A DNA stretch of 64,000 nucleotides from Diaporthe sp. PMI_573. Taxonomy: Eukaryota; Ascomycota; Sordariomycetes; Diaporthales; Diaporthaceae. How positions within the stretch are numbered: position 1 is the stretch's first letter; each line of letters begins with the position of its first letter. Where the stretch lies: the NCBI GenBank assembly GCA_021399435.1, contig JAJTUP010000114.1, positions 62,001 to 126,000 on the forward strand, written 5' to 3'. Under the pieces are notes generated by a model. The model searched no databases, was not told the origin of the DNA, and saw only the letters and a program-made list of their open reading frames with translations. The translations under genes were made by a program, and so were the position numbers. This document shows, piece after piece, positions 9,528 to 20,039 of the stretch.

Positions 9528-10650
9528 TTACTCTCCATTCATATCAGTGCATCTCCGTTTCCTTGGCCGGCCTCGCTCCTCCTCCTCCTCCTCGTCGAAG
9601 GAGGAGGAATGGCCACTCCAGTCCCCGTCGTCCTCGTAAACGAGCCATCCGTTCTCCCTCAGCTGCTGGACTTGTCGCGCATCCGTCAGACGGACCCCTC
9701 CACATCGCCATATATTCTTCTGGCCACGCTCACTGAGCGGTGGACTGAGAAGCGGGCCCACGGATGACCGCTCCTGAGCCTCCGCGCTACCCTGGTCGTT
9801 GCTACAAGTAGTGCCTTGATCGCGTGCCTCGCCACGCGTCTGGTCCTTCTTTGCAGGATCCCCAGGAGTATCCGGCCTGCTCAGCGTCGCAGGGTTCATA
9901 GTTGTAGCTTTGTTGCGCACCACAGTTGACAGACCGAGTCCAGGCTGTTTCTGAGCAGCCATGTTTTCTATACAACACATGTCGTAGTGATGCCGTAATG
10001 CCCGCAAGTCAAGTCCACGAGGCAGGTCGGCCTTCTTACCATGATACTCAGTAATCACGTCGTAGGGCATAAACGCGCGTATTCGACCTGTATCTGGGTC
10101 AATAGATAAAATCCGTGCATCGAAGCATTGATGTATAGTAGCGGCCAATAACAATCCGTTCGACATATCCCAAGTTTGAATCCAGGCCTCTCTCAACGCA
10201 GATATATCGGCCAGGGGGGCAATGCCTTGCTCGGTATCAGGGTACACGTTCCAGTGTATCTGGGGAACAATATGTGCGGCCTGGACTGCTGGGCCGATAC
10301 CGTTTCCAGCCCACCAAGCGCCACCTTTTCCGCTGACAGCACATCGTGAGTTTCCAATCCCGATCACATTCTGGCGGAAGTCACTTATGATGGGCGCCGC
10401 TTCTTCTTTCGAGATGAGAGTCTCTGGAAACTCGTCATCATCCACTAGCCCGTCGCCGTCACCACCTTTAGTAGGCGACCGGCTTCGGCTCGGAGATTGA
10501 GATGTAGTGCGTGGACGCTTTTTACCCCGCACAGGTACGGTTTTGATAAATGGGTCGTCGGATGCCTTTCCGATGGGGAGGTAACGAGCATCGTATCGCC
10601 GTGGAGGTCGAGTGGTCTGATGGATGCATGTACCTGAGAACAGATCTGTA
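9528..10650 (-). CDS. HNH endonuclease-domain protein (5' end unresolved)
   Basis: Encodes a long protein ending in an acidic and basic tail (SFDEEEEEERGRPRKRRC). The central part has the layout of fungal HNH_2-type proteins: RCAVSGKGGAWW, AAHIVPQIHWN, TWDMSNGLLL and HQCFDARIL. The histidine pair AAHIVP and the Asn-containing SNGLLL are the likely beta-beta-alpha-metal residues. The N-terminal third is low-complexity with an SPSRSRSPTK stretch. The frame is open further upstream to 10853 but has no ATG there, so the true start is probably in an upstream exon joined near 10630-10650. The domain suggests metal-dependent nucleic-acid cleavage; the biological role in fungi is unclear. I see no internal stops. 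Confidence 0.75.
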
Positions 10651-10925
10651 AGCGAGAGGGCCCATATGCTGCAGCAATACAGGGAGTGTGGTGTTGCTGC
10701 TCCGTACTTGCTAGAGAATGTTCCCCTCTTGGGGTTTGGCAGTCTGATTTGTGGGAGACGTAGTAGTACTCGACTTGTTGGTCGGTTGGTGGGGTGGGAA
10801 ACGCAGTAGGATCGTTCTTGTCGATTGCAAGGGATGAGGGAGTGCAACGTCACATGGTCTCACCTTAGCACAAGAGCGCTTAAACTGCGACGAAGGAAGT
10901 GGGGGAAGGTGGCCAAGGTCCACGA

Positions 10926-11260
10926 TTAGACTTCGTTCGCAAAACCCCTCTCAATGTAAGCATCGATGATATCCATGATCTCTTTTGAAGTCCTTGTTTG
11001 CAGGTGTTTAACGGCCTCGTCACAAGCCTCGCTATTATTTGAGGCCAGAATGATCTAAACAACGGCCTTGTTTTTGGCACCGCCTAGGCCTAAATGGAGA
11101 AGGGGTAGATCGCATTGGTGAAGTCGCACTCAACGTTCTTCCCACTACCCCACACGATGCGCTGATCCAGCTTTCGGAAGCCAGCCACGATGTGCAAGTC
11201 CTCAGTGACAACGACGTATGAAAAGCCCATGTATTTCTTGGGATCTAGGCCTTTACGAGG
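10926..11260 (-). pseudogene. Unrecognised protein-coding relic
   Basis: Two blocks in different frames look protein-like. The first (from 11260 downward) reads GLDPKKYMGFSYVVVTEDLH and RIVWGSGKNVECDFTNAIY. The second ends with SEACDEAVKHLQ and MDIIDAYIERGF before a TAA at 10928-10926. They may be exons or one frameshifted exon. I do not recognise the family. The blocks sit between the HNH gene and the DUF3716-like ORF on the same strand, and may belong to the latter. Confidence 0.3.
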
Positions 11261-11308
11261 ATACTACAAACTATATATCCAAAAAGGCGTGGGAGAAGTA
11301 CTAGGAAG

Positions 11309-11605
11309 TTAATGTAACAGTCGATATAAAGATCTATAATGACGGTCTAATGGTATACCATACCACCCCCACCACCCGTCAAAATCCTGGTAGTCATCGG
11401 CGGACTCGATGTTGTATGTTGTAGCGGTGCTGCAGTCCCGTTTCCCATCCAAGATGCAGTTCGAGCACCTGTTTTCTAATATGTCGTGAATTACGACACA
11501 CCCCTTCATTGTTGTAAACACTTCTTGGTAATTTGTGCACGGTTGTTCGAGCTCATCTCCTCGGAGTTGGCACAGTAAGGGTCGCGATGCGATACCATCC
11601 TCCAA
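11309..11605 (-). CDS. DUF3716-like cysteine-motif protein, probably partial
   Basis: A 98-codon frame with GCVVI, then ENRCSNCILDGKRDCS, resembling the C-x2-C pattern of the fungal DUF3716 domain, which normally has an earlier C-x2-C pair. Here the first pair reads CTNY, so one ligand is lost. The function of the family is unknown, although a zinc-binding role is inferred from the cysteines. The frame ends in an unrelated Trp/Gly/Tyr-rich tail. It may be a fragment. Confidence 0.4.
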   Translation of the reverse strand: MEDGIASRPLLCQLRGDELEQPCTNYQEVFTTMKGCVVIHDILENRCSNCILDGKRDCSTATTYNIESADDYQDFDGWWGWYGIPLDRHYRSLYRLLH

Positions 11606-11609
11606 CCAC

Positions 11610-12180
11610 AGTTCAAAGTTTTCTCAAAATGCGCCGGTAAGCCTCGTATACAGCGATTGAATGGCATGGACCAGATTCGCAGCATCTCCTGGGAGTAGAC
11701 GATAGGCCGGTGGGCCTTAACCCGAGATCGTGAGCCCTGGGAGAAAGCACCTGGAGCTGAATCTTATCTTCCCATCGCGGCCGTTGCTGTGTCGGTACAA
11801 TGATGTCGATTCCTAAGACGTTATTCCTGCAGAGTTTCAGTATTTTGGAACCTCATCAAAGTCTCAGAATGCGTCTTACCACTCCATCCCCCTAAAATTG
11901 ATAAGCCAATTGAGGCCAGTCGCAAACCTTTAGAGATAAACCCAACGTGTCTAAGCAACCACGGGGCATGTAGCCGGGTTCTCACCACCTCTGCTTGCCC
12001 CTGAGGCCGCAGCTCCAGACTCGCGTCGTAGTAGCGAGAGGCCTGCTGTGCCACTCACCTGACCTACCATGACGAGGTCGAAGATGAATATATAAAGGGC
12101 GGGTGCCTCTTTGAACCGCTCTTTAAATCTGTCTCCTTCATCCTCCATCTTCTCCCGTCGGACACTCCGCGCAACACCGT
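11610..12180. other. No clear gene
   Basis: Short minus-strand frames only. One (about 11951-12148) starts with an ATG and MEDEGDRFKERFKEAP but has no recognisable domain. Confidence 0.3.
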
Positions 12181-12182
12181 CG

Positions 12183-12524
12183 TCATGGACGAGTCACCCA
12201 TCTCAAGGACATCGACTCCCTCCCTCCTGTGGCACTTGACATGCCTACGATGGCACCGATTTCTCCCGGGACAGTTTGAATATATCCGGGCTTCATCAGG
12301 ACCGGAAAAGCCTTAGCTACGGCACCGCCAAAAAGACTAAAGACCGCGCCTTCAACAACAGCCCTACTGATACCATCCAGAAGGTGCTTGTTCGTCCCAA
12401 GTTCAAAAGAACATGTGTTGTGAAGTTCGTAGTTGGGCAAGTCGGGCGCCGGAACGCTTTGGTCAAGAGGACGAGGTAGTGTTCCAGGTAGGGGGACAAC
12501 CTTGAATGAAAAGTCAAAGAACAT
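12183..12524 (-). CDS. Hypothetical protein
   Basis: A 113-codon frame containing a Gly/Ala-rich hydrophobic helix (VVEGAVFSLFGGAVAKAF). It lies just downstream of the similar glycine-rich frame at 12552-12974 and the two could be exons of one membrane protein gene, but no clean splice pair was found. The function is unknown. Confidence 0.25.
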   Translation of the reverse strand: MFFDFSFKVVPLPGTLPRPLDQSVPAPDLPNYELHNTCSFELGTNKHLLDGISRAVVEGAVFSLFGGAVAKAFPVLMKPGYIQTVPGEIGAIVGMSSATGGRESMSLRWVTRP

Positions 12525-12551
12525 GCGGCGATTCTCTTTGGCCTCTACGCC

Positions 12552-12974
12552 TTAAAATCGAAAATTGTCACCAACTTCGAAGAACACTCGGTTGTGCGAC
12601 GTAAAATGGCTGTTCTTGCGAATACTAGTGATGACGCTTTCGAGCGTGGTTCCGATATATTGCACAATAGTTTTTCGGTAAAACTGCTGAATTGGGTATT
12701 GATGGATAGTGATAACCATCCTGCTCGAGTCGATGGCATTACCGGTTACTCTCGTCGTGACGGAACCGAGCATCCCAGTTGTTGTTGTACCAAGGATGAA
12801 GCCGACCGTCCCAACCGGCATCAGTGCGGCGATGGTAGGGGCAGCGATGACTGCAATTGCCCCGCCAAACACAGATGAAATAATGATGCATGGCCAATTT
12901 CGTCGTTTTTGGACAGAATTTGACTGTCCGCCTGTCGTAGCAACATCTGCAGGTGTACTTGAGTCCATGTGCAT
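12552..12974 (-). CDS. Hypothetical protein with a Gly-rich membrane segment
   Basis: Begins at an ATG just after the truncated hAT sequence. After a short polar N-terminus (MHMDSSTPADVATTGGQSN) there is a long hydrophobic Gly/Ala/Ile stretch at about residues 29-73 that could form one or two membrane passes. The remainder is polar. I do not recognise the family. The start lies almost at the hAT breakpoint, so this may be the surviving part of a gene whose 5' region was replaced. Confidence 0.3.
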   Translation of the reverse strand: MHMDSSTPADVATTGGQSNSVQKRRNWPCIIISSVFGGAIAVIAAPTIAALMPVGTVGFILGTTTTGMLGSVTTRVTGNAIDSSRMVITIHQYPIQQFYRKTIVQYIGTTLESVITSIRKNSHFTSHNRVFFEVGDNFRF

Positions 12975-13000
12975 TCAATGAGGGATTCTGAATAGGGTGA

Positions 13001-13873
13001 TCGTTATTACCCGCGTTGTTAAGTGTAAAATATCCGACCTTATCTTCTAGATCGAAAAAGCGAATGACGTCGAGCATTTCAGTAGCAATGTGTTCGGGTA
13101 TGGCGATTGATCAACTCTGGCAAACCAAGCACGACCTTCTGGGGTTGATTGCTGCTATCTCGATATACCGCCGTTATCCCGTATAGAGTATGGCGATTCC
13201 TCGTCCTTGCGCCGTCGAAAGCGATATGAACCTGGCCAGGTGCTGCCCGCAAGGCCTCTTTCACTCCGTCCTTGTGTGCCTCGAAATGTCGTACAGCTAT
13301 TCGCCGTATCGTCTGCCTCGAGATATGGGCGTCTCTGACTGCAACTGATGGGTTTAGGTATTCGAAAATAGAACGCAATCGAGGATTTTCCGCCTGACGG
13401 AAGGAGAGGTTGGAATCGACAATCCAGTTGACAAGGAGCCTCTGAAAGTGCCCGCGATCGAAGTGTTTGATCATACTGTTGGCGATGGCTTGTTCTTTTG
13501 GATCATGCCGGTTGAGTTGCCAGAAGTCCGATGCAGAGGCAAATACTCGCTTCCCTCCCTTCTTAGTTGACGGCGCTATCCGCTTCCCCGTTGGATCCCA
13601 GTTTCCGTGGGCCTTCCATAGGTGGTTTTCTGCGTTTTGGGTGCCCTTGTACTTATAGGAAGCCGGCCGAGACTCTTTCTTGCGGATACATGGCACACAG
13701 ACCCATTTTCGCTCGGTAGTCGACTGTATGTCCAGCCCGTAGTCCCACACCCAAGACCGCGTCTCGTTGCTTCTCTCCGAGAACAAGAAACCCTTGAAGA
13801 TCTTGAAGACGTGGCTCTCTTCTTCGGCAGTCAGGTTCCCAGGTGTTAATGTAGTCGTTACGTCATGGGCCAT
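13001..13873 (-). pseudogene. hAT transposase N-terminal half, frameshifted and truncated
   Basis: From MAHDVTTT (ATG at 13873) the frame encodes a BED-type zinc finger (WVCVPCIRKK ... ENHLWKAHGNW) followed by the start of the hAT RNase-H-like domain (VHIAFDGARTRNRHTLYGI, with the first catalytic Asp in FDG). Near 13090 the frame shifts; the continuation MLDVIRFFDLEDKVGYFTL and NNAGNND, normally the second Asp region, is read in another frame. Homology stops near 13000, so the rest of the catalytic domain and the dimerisation domain are missing. The element's 5' end appears to be at 14242. Confidence 0.7.
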
Positions 13874-13879
13874 TTTCGA

Positions 13880-14242
13880 CGTAGTAGCTGGTAATGGTAT
13901 TAATTGTCTTTCCTTTACACAGGAATCTTTCGACGGCGCGTTTACTTGACGCGTCGCTGGGTGACGATTGTATTGTTATTGTTACTACATGTTAAGAAAT
14001 ATAGCATTCTATATAGTCTTCCACGCTTAGGAGTATCAAGAGCTAACAGCTTATCACCCAATTTTGGTGGCGGGGAGAAACCCCTGTCTAGCGTCAACGC
14101 CAATCAACGGTTTCAATATATTGACGGCTTCTCGTGGATTGATTGATTAGATAAGCGGTGGTTCCGTTGATTGACGTTGACGTTGATTGATTTCAATATA
14201 TTGATCAACGTCGTTGAAGCCGTTGATTGATGGTCCACCCTG
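13880..14242 (-). mobile_element. 5' terminal region of the hAT element
   Basis: Read on the minus strand, the element would begin CAGGGTGGACCATCAATCAA at 14242; CAGGG is a common hAT tip. Behind it are many subterminal repeats of CAATCAACG / CGTTGATTG and two copies of the palindrome TCAATATATTGA (14112-14123 and 14193-14204). The flanking 8 bp AGCCTAGC (14243-14250) could be the target duplication, but the other end is lost so it cannot be checked. Confidence 0.5.
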
Positions 14243-14349
14243 AGCCTAGCAAACCAACTTTGTTATCCGCCACTATTAATTGCGACCAATTACTATATAG
14301 AAACACTCCCACATAACCAATACTCTTCGGAAAGGTCATGAAAAGATAA

Positions 14350-14541
14350 ATAAGGAGGAACTCGAATGTACTATCGCTTGAGGAAAATAATGAAAGCTTC
14401 AAAGGACAATTGGGAAGAAGACTCGGAACAACTAAACGACAGAAGGCCGAATTAGACCCTAACGAAAGACTTGCTCGAATTGAGGACATCCATAGAGCGC
14501 AGATTGAGGCTGGGCCTTTCAAGAGTACTTCTATTGAATAG
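14350..14541 (+). pseudogene. Short coding relic of unknown origin
   Basis: An open stretch between a TAA at 14347 and a TAG at 14539 reads LGRRLGTTKRQKAELDPNER then LARIEDIHRAQIEAG, which is charged and helical and looks like true protein sequence. No start is visible and the frame ends just before the gypsy-type LTR. Confidence 0.3.
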
Positions 14542-14546
14542 AGAGC

Positions 14547-15036
14547 TGTTATGAACCAACAGGCGCGGCACCAAGGGGACCCGTTTGGGTGACCCAGACA
14601 ACCCGGATCGGATGCCACGACGCCAGCCCCGCGGCACTAGTTGGCAGAGTCACGGGATATGCCAAGAACAGGGTTAGGGTCAGGGACCCGACAACCAGGG
14701 TGGACCGATGGGACCGACGAGCGGTCCTGACGATACCAGGCTGGACCGCAACTATCGTCAAGCGGTCCATGCGGTCCAACACCCAGGACGGATGAAGAGT
14801 CGGAACATATAAGGACATGGTCATCACCACAGTAGATAGCTTTCATAGAACAGACTCTTCAGTCGTCAATCTAAGTATTCAGTCCAACAACTGGATAGCC
14901 TCACAGCTAGTGATCATACTCGCAGAATCATCGTGTCTTACACTGAACAGTCAAGTATCACCTCTACGCCGTATTGCTAACATAAACCCTACAGGTTGCC
15001 TACTGAACCCCACAAAGGTTTAGTGTGATCATTACA
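14547..15036 (+). mobile_element. 5' LTR of a gypsy-like element
   Basis: A 490-bp segment starting TGTTATGAACC and ending GTGATCATTACA (TG...CA), followed directly by TTTTGACGACTC, the usual place of a primer-binding site. The gag gene begins 60 bp later. No second copy occurs in the window, so the boundaries rest on TG/CA and position only. Confidence 0.55.
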
Positions 15037-15096
15037 TTTTGACGACTCTTGTTCAGTACGGCTACGTGATTACCGACTGCGCAATACCAAGACACG

Positions 15097-16398
15097 ATGG
15101 CACCTCAGACTCCTACCCCCTCCAACGTTGGCAACAACAACCAGGCCCCTGCCACCACTGGTCCTGCTGCTCAGGAAATGGCAGACCAGATCGGACAGCT
15201 CCAGCAGGAAATCATGCGGCTCCATTCAATTCAACAGGCCAAGGCCTACAAAATGGACAAACCCGGCACCTACAAGGGAGACAAGGGAACCCTCCAGGGA
15301 TTCATCACCCAATGCCGCGCCTACTTCAAGCATTACAACCTCCAGTTCGAAGCCGAACATGACAAGATCATTTTCGCTGGACATCGCCTCGAAGGCAATG
15401 CTCTCGCATGGTTCGAACCCTCTCTCAGGGACTACCTGGAGTATGACCGCGAAGAATGGGGAAAGAACACCAAGAAAATCTTCGAAGACTTCGACAGCTT
15501 CGAACAAGCACTCAAAGACGCCTTTGGAAACCCCGATGAAGAGAGAACCGCTGAACGACAACTCATGCAACTCAAACAGACCCGATCTGCTTCGGAGTAT
15601 GCTGCGCACTTCAAACAGCTCACCACCCACATCACTTGGGGAGAAGACGCGTTCATGAGCCAGTTCTACGAAGGACTTAAGGAGGATGTCAAGGACGAAA
15701 TTGCCAAGCTGGACCGACCGGACGACTTTGCCAAATATGTTTCCACGGCTGTACGCATCGACAATCGGCTCTACGAGCGAAAGCAAGAACGCCAGCGCAA
15801 AACGCCAGGAACCCCATGGAAATTCCGGAACCAGCCAAACACAGGAAAGAAGTACCAGCACGGTGGTAACTTCAACAACAACAATCGATCTCGACACCAA
15901 CGAGGATACGACAGCACCGCGACAGGCACCCATGCAGGTCCTATGGAACTTGACGCGGCGCACCGAAAACCTACCAACAAGGAATGCTACAACTGCGGAC
16001 GAAAAGGACACTTCGCAAGAGAATGCCGCCAACCAAAGAAACAATGGAAACCCGTCCCTGAAGGACGACGACAGGTCAACATGACCCAACGGCAGGAACT
16101 ACCAAAGCAATGCAGCTGCTCACTCAACAAAGAATGCCCGGTGCACCCGGAAGGCAGGACCCCCTGCATCTGTCAACCCAACCTCTGTGTGGAATGTCCA
16201 ATCCACCCTGACAAGCAGGAACCCGAGAATCCAGACGACCTACCACCTATTTCCAAGAAAGTAGCGGACGCTGATGAACGACACGGAACCCTTAACTGGA
16301 CCTTCTGCTTCGACGATCAGTGCGTACTACACCTTTCGGAGAAAGAAGCCTCTGGATGGTTTCCCAAGGCACCTCGACAGGAAATAGCAAACGCCTGA
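15097..16398 (+). CDS. Gag protein of a Ty3/gypsy-like retrotransposon
   Basis: Intact 433-aa Gag. An N-terminal Gln-rich coiled coil (MADQIGQLQQEIMRL) precedes the retrotransposon gag domain (about residues 50-230: AYFKHYNLQF, AWFEPSLRDYL, AAHFKQLTTHI, FYEGLKEDVKDEI). A CCHC knuckle CYNCGRKGHFAREC follows. Downstream is an unusual Cys/His-rich tail with two similar halves (CSCSLNKECPVHP and CICQPNLCVECPIHP). The frame stops at 16398 and no protease, reverse transcriptase or integrase is found downstream, so the element is either truncated or gag-only. Gag coats and packages the element RNA; this copy could act only with pol supplied elsewhere. Confidence 0.85.
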   Translation: MAPQTPTPSNVGNNNQAPATTGPAAQEMADQIGQLQQEIMRLHSIQQAKAYKMDKPGTYKGDKGTLQGFITQCRAYFKHYNLQFEAEHDKIIFAGHRLEGNALAWFEPSLRDYLEYDREEWGKNTKKIFEDFDSFEQALKDAFGNPDEERTAERQLMQLKQTRSASEYAAHFKQLTTHITWGEDAFMSQFYEGLKEDVKDEIAKLDRPDDFAKYVSTAVRIDNRLYERKQERQRKTPGTPWKFRNQPNTGKKYQHGGNFNNNNRSRHQRGYDSTATGTHAGPMELDAAHRKPTNKECYNCGRKGHFARECRQPKKQWKPVPEGRRQVNMTQRQELPKQCSCSLNKECPVHPEGRTPCICQPNLCVECPIHPDKQEPENPDDLPPISKKVADADERHGTLNWTFCFDDQCVLHLSEKEASGWFPKAPRQEIANA

Positions 16399-16404
16399 AG
16401 TGTG

Positions 16405-16940
16405 AGGAAAGCTGCAACAAAAGCAAGTGTAGCCATAGTTCTGAAACTTGAAGTATAGGTTGCGGTTAGGGAATTAACTTCTGTGATCAGGAAAGAAAAA
16501 AGAAAAACCGTCTGACAGACCATCTTCAAACCGCAGACCGACCGACCGGCAAATCTCATCAGACCGACAGACCAGAGCCGCCGGTCGGATTGGGTGGTCT
16601 GGGTTGGTCTGGGTTGGGGTGGTTTCTAGTTGATTTTTCAACCATTCCACCAACCTAACATTTGCAACTTAAATTGTCATCCATACCTGCTTTCGGAGTC
16701 TGCCACGGCGACTCCAGCGGATTGAAGGGAGGCTCTGACGGACGATTTTGATATAGCGGGGTACCGGGCGTTGAACGACAGGCAGGAGGAATATGCGCTC
16801 GCGTCACCCCAATTCTCTTGTACATTTTGATGATATCCATCTCCGACGACAATCCCAGCCACGTCTAAACTATTTCCAAGACATATCCACTTGTGTACAC
16901 TGCGCTCATCGCCAGGACTGAGGAGTCAGATTCAGCTATT
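16405..16940. other. No gene; GGTCGG / TGGTCTGGGT repeats
   Basis: After the gag stop about 60 bp could still be gag-pol junction remnant. From about 16500 to 16620 the sequence is built of GACCGACCGACC words followed by the complementary GGTCGG and tandem TGGTCTGGGT, giving a loose inverted repeat that may be the tip of a DNA element. Confidence 0.35.
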
Positions 16941-16945
16941 AACTT

Positions 16946-17164
16946 TCATCGCCTATTTGCACCGGGATCGTGACCAGATGACGATGAAGAAGAGCCTTGG
17001 CCATCCTTTGAGCCAGAAGTATTGTATACACCATAGACGATGCCCATCTTGACCACGCCAATAGGAGAGGAGTAGCGGAGGACGTCGTTCCAGTTGGTCT
17101 GGGAGCCGCCCGGCGGCAGGGAACTTAAGCCTCCAGACCTGGACGCGGATTGTGGGTGAGACAT
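16946..17164 (-). CDS. Hypothetical 72-aa protein
   Basis: A complete frame from an ATG in good context (CAGAACATGTCTC) preceded by a CT/CA-rich leader. It is a Ser/Gly-rich small protein (PPGGSQTNWNDVLRY, SPIGVVKMGIVYGVY, GSSSSSSGHDPG) with one short hydrophobic patch. I do not recognise it. It may be a genuine small gene or a first exon. Confidence 0.35.
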   Translation of the reverse strand: MSHPQSASRSGGLSSLPPGGSQTNWNDVLRYSSPIGVVKMGIVYGVYNTSGSKDGQGSSSSSSGHDPGANRR

Positions 17165-17169
17165 GTTCG

Positions 17170-19840
17170 TTCTGGTGATTGTGGAGGATTTTCTGAAAGT
17201 TTAGCTTTGGTTGGGAGGCTTTCTTTTTTTTCCCCCCTTCGGGTGGCTTTAATGTGTTTGATGAGCTGTGCAGCAAAAAGTGGCTGGTTGTTAAGCCTGG
17301 ATACGGATAATATATGCTGTCTGAAGAAATATACCATCCATCGAGCAGGTGGTCCACCTCGACTTTATACCTCGCCAGAACGCTAGCGCGATAGTAATCA
17401 TCCAAAGCCACCAAGGCAAAAGAGGGCTGACCTGCACAGAGCGAATTCTTTCGTCCAATCAGCGTCCTAGGCAATGAGTCTGTCCCGTTCTGTGGTATTC
17501 TCGAGCAGCGCCGTGCATTGGGGCCGGCACCACCCCTGCTCTCTGCTGAATTCGGCGTTTGCAAAACTCAACACTTCATTGTACTTAAACTGAAGCTGGT
17601 AACCGGGACGCATGATGAGCTGATAAGGGGGCCGACCTTGGTGAGGGGGGAAAGGGAGATTATGTGTGGGACAAGCCTGGTGCACATGGATGTTGCGACC
17701 GCTGTGAATACCCTGGATCCGGGAGAAGCTGAAAGGGCCTCGCTTTTGGGGACCAGGTATCGTAGGTGAAGTCTGCATGCCTGATGTAGCGCGCTATAGT
17801 GTGAGGGAGTTTCCTAATATTTTAAAGCTGTTGAATGGCCTTTGCCATGTGGCGATAGTACGTACGTACAGTGGGGGTGTTCTGGTTGGTTGGTTCAATT
17901 GCATCTATTCTCTAACTAACTAGAAGGAAAAGAGGGGGTGTTTCGTACGAGGGAAGATAACACGCTTCCCTCGCCAAGCCCACGGGATTAATCATCCCGA
18001 CCGGGGCTGCCAACTACGTGCGATCCAATAGAGTGCTATTCCAACAAAAGCCTTATTTTTACTAAAGTAGCGCAAGCCATGAAGCTCCATTTGAAATGAT
18101 TTGAGGATTGCATGTTTTCTCGACAAGTGTTCGGCCAGAAGTAAAGGTCAAATATGAATAATAATAGGTGTCGAATGTATTTGTTCGTGCAACTAGCAAC
18201 GGCCTTAAGCAGGTAGCATGACAGCCCAGAAGGCCATCATGTAGGAGGGGTAAAACACACCAAAGTGACGCTTAGTTGCTACTTTTCGTGATTATAATCG
18301 TGTAGATCCTGCCACATTCCCTGCCTGTTCTCGCACCCAGGAATATTGACAAAGTGATAAGCCCCCCTCCGTCTCTCCCTTCCTCGCTCTTAGCTTACCT
18401 GTGGGTTTGAGGGCCGTTGAAGGCGCCGCACGCCCGGCCCGGCTGTGGCCAATCAGAAGGGCCGGTCTGGCTTAGTCAGCAGAAGGGCTGGCTACTACAC
18501 TAAGTGCTTCGGCGCCCACGATGGCGATGGCTTCCTTTCTTCCTTCCGTAGCAAGAATCGAACCCGTACCCAGACAGTACGGCTTTTGCTCGCCCCTATT
18601 TGCACGTGCAAAGACCCCTGACCTACGGCATCAGGTCCGTACCAACAGTACCCCTTGAGGCTTTCCATTCTGTCCCCGTCAACGTCCCCAAGAACCTCAC
18701 CATGGGCCGCCTCGCCTTGGCTGAGGAACGGGCTGTATGGCTGCGTTCAATCCACTGCCAGGTCGCGGGCGCAGCCGACGAGCAACCAAGACAAACAAAT
18801 GCTTAACTTTTTTCAAGTATCCGATAAAATGAACTTGCACACTGAGTTCATGCTATCCAATAACGAGCTGTTTTCCTGTGTTGAGGGAGGTGGTCTTCTC
18901 ATAACCGTGAAGAGATCGCTTGTTGCATTATCCTACAAGCCATCCCTGAGTGATTTAGCCGCTTCTGAAGCCATCGCGCCAATCGGCGACGACTTCTTGT
19001 TCCTCCACATGCAGGGACACAGACTACTGCAATAGCCTAACCATCCGACGCGACGTCCTGTAGACTTAATAGCTGTACAACGTGTGGAAGCACAGACAAT
19101 ACCACTGTATACGTATTGGACCCGGGAACAGTGCCTTCGCGTCCCTTGTATTGTTCTTAGACGCGGGGCCTTGCAGCTAGCAGCGCGTCGCTGTATACAA
19201 ATATGAGAGGCAGGCTACTGGACGATTTCCACAAATTTTCTCAGCCCGAAACTTCTCATCTTTCCTTTCATCATTACTACGCTCAGCCCAAATGACTGAG
19301 AAGAATCCTTCACATGGCGAACAGCCCCTCCCGCTCGGCCACGGTTCCACAAGAACCTCACTGCTGTTGTGAAACAACGGAGCTGCAAGCTCACACTCAC
19401 AAGAACTACAGACAACAAACTCAGCATTGCCTTTTAGTCGCCGAGATGCCTACATCACAAAACCTCTGGCTGTAAATCCTTTGCACGCGCTAACTATGCG
19501 GCGACTTGGTTTCGACCTGACAATCAGTACTTTTAAAACTTCCTTGATGGAATTGTGAATTCTAGAAAGTGGGGGTTTGGTGGGAAAGGGCGGTCCGAAT
19601 AGAGGTTCGCCCGAATGTGGGCCGGTCCCCTTGGTTCTCGGGGAATGCTAAAGTTGCATTCATGACATGGCCCTTTTTAATCCCTGTTGTGGAAGACTTC
19701 TACCAGGAGGATGTTCTAACCAGGAACAGACAAGATCATGACCGTCACACCTTTGCCCGGGTGATGCATTGCAACGCGATAGGGTGATGGCGTCGTTGGA
19801 TTCGAAATCACATTGCTAACAAGGGTTTGGTCTTAGACCT
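17170..19840. other. Gene-poor stretch
   Basis: Only short frames without recognisable motifs are present, including a plus-strand frame at about 18655-19035 whose composition is unconvincing. No terminal repeats, tRNA or rRNA are seen. Confidence 0.35.
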
Positions 19841-19850
19841 GATCGAAAAG

Positions 19851-19858
19851 TATAAATA
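19851..19858 (+). promoter_or_regulatory. TATA box
   Basis: TATAAATA lies 120 bp before an ATG at 19971, with a CT-rich leader between them, the usual layout of a strongly expressed fungal gene. Confidence 0.4.
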
Positions 19859-19970
19859 CCCAGCAACTTCTCGTTGCCCGTCTTCCAGATTATTCAGTAG
19901 ACCAGCTTCACTTCCACAACATTTTACACTGTTCGAATCACAACCTTACAACCCTTTTGCTCCCTCCAAA

Positions 19971-20036
19971 ATGCCCAGAGGCGCTTACGATGTGTCCGCC
20001 ACCAACAACCCTCGCCCGAAGCCGAATCCAAAGTAG
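19971..20036 (+). CDS. Very short ORF or first exon (MPRGAYD...)
   Basis: A 21-codon frame starting MPRGAYDVSATNNPRPKPNP in good context (CCAAAATGCCC). The MPRGA start recalls small fungal proteins that begin MPRGAEYDNG, so this may be a truncated copy or first exon of such a gene; that link is from memory. No good donor site follows the last codons. Confidence 0.3.
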   Translation: MPRGAYDVSATNNPRPKPNPK

Positions 20037-20039
20037 ATC

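Noticed and set aside
15226..16089. Minus-strand frame of 287 codons
   Set aside because: Antisense of the gag gene, with Val/Ser/Phe-rich composition typical of a complementary-strand shadow.
18541..18600. tRNA-like AATCGAACCC motif on the plus strand
   Set aside because: It resembles a reverse-strand T-arm, but the flanking bases cannot pair as a T-stem and no matching acceptor, anticodon or D arms are found.
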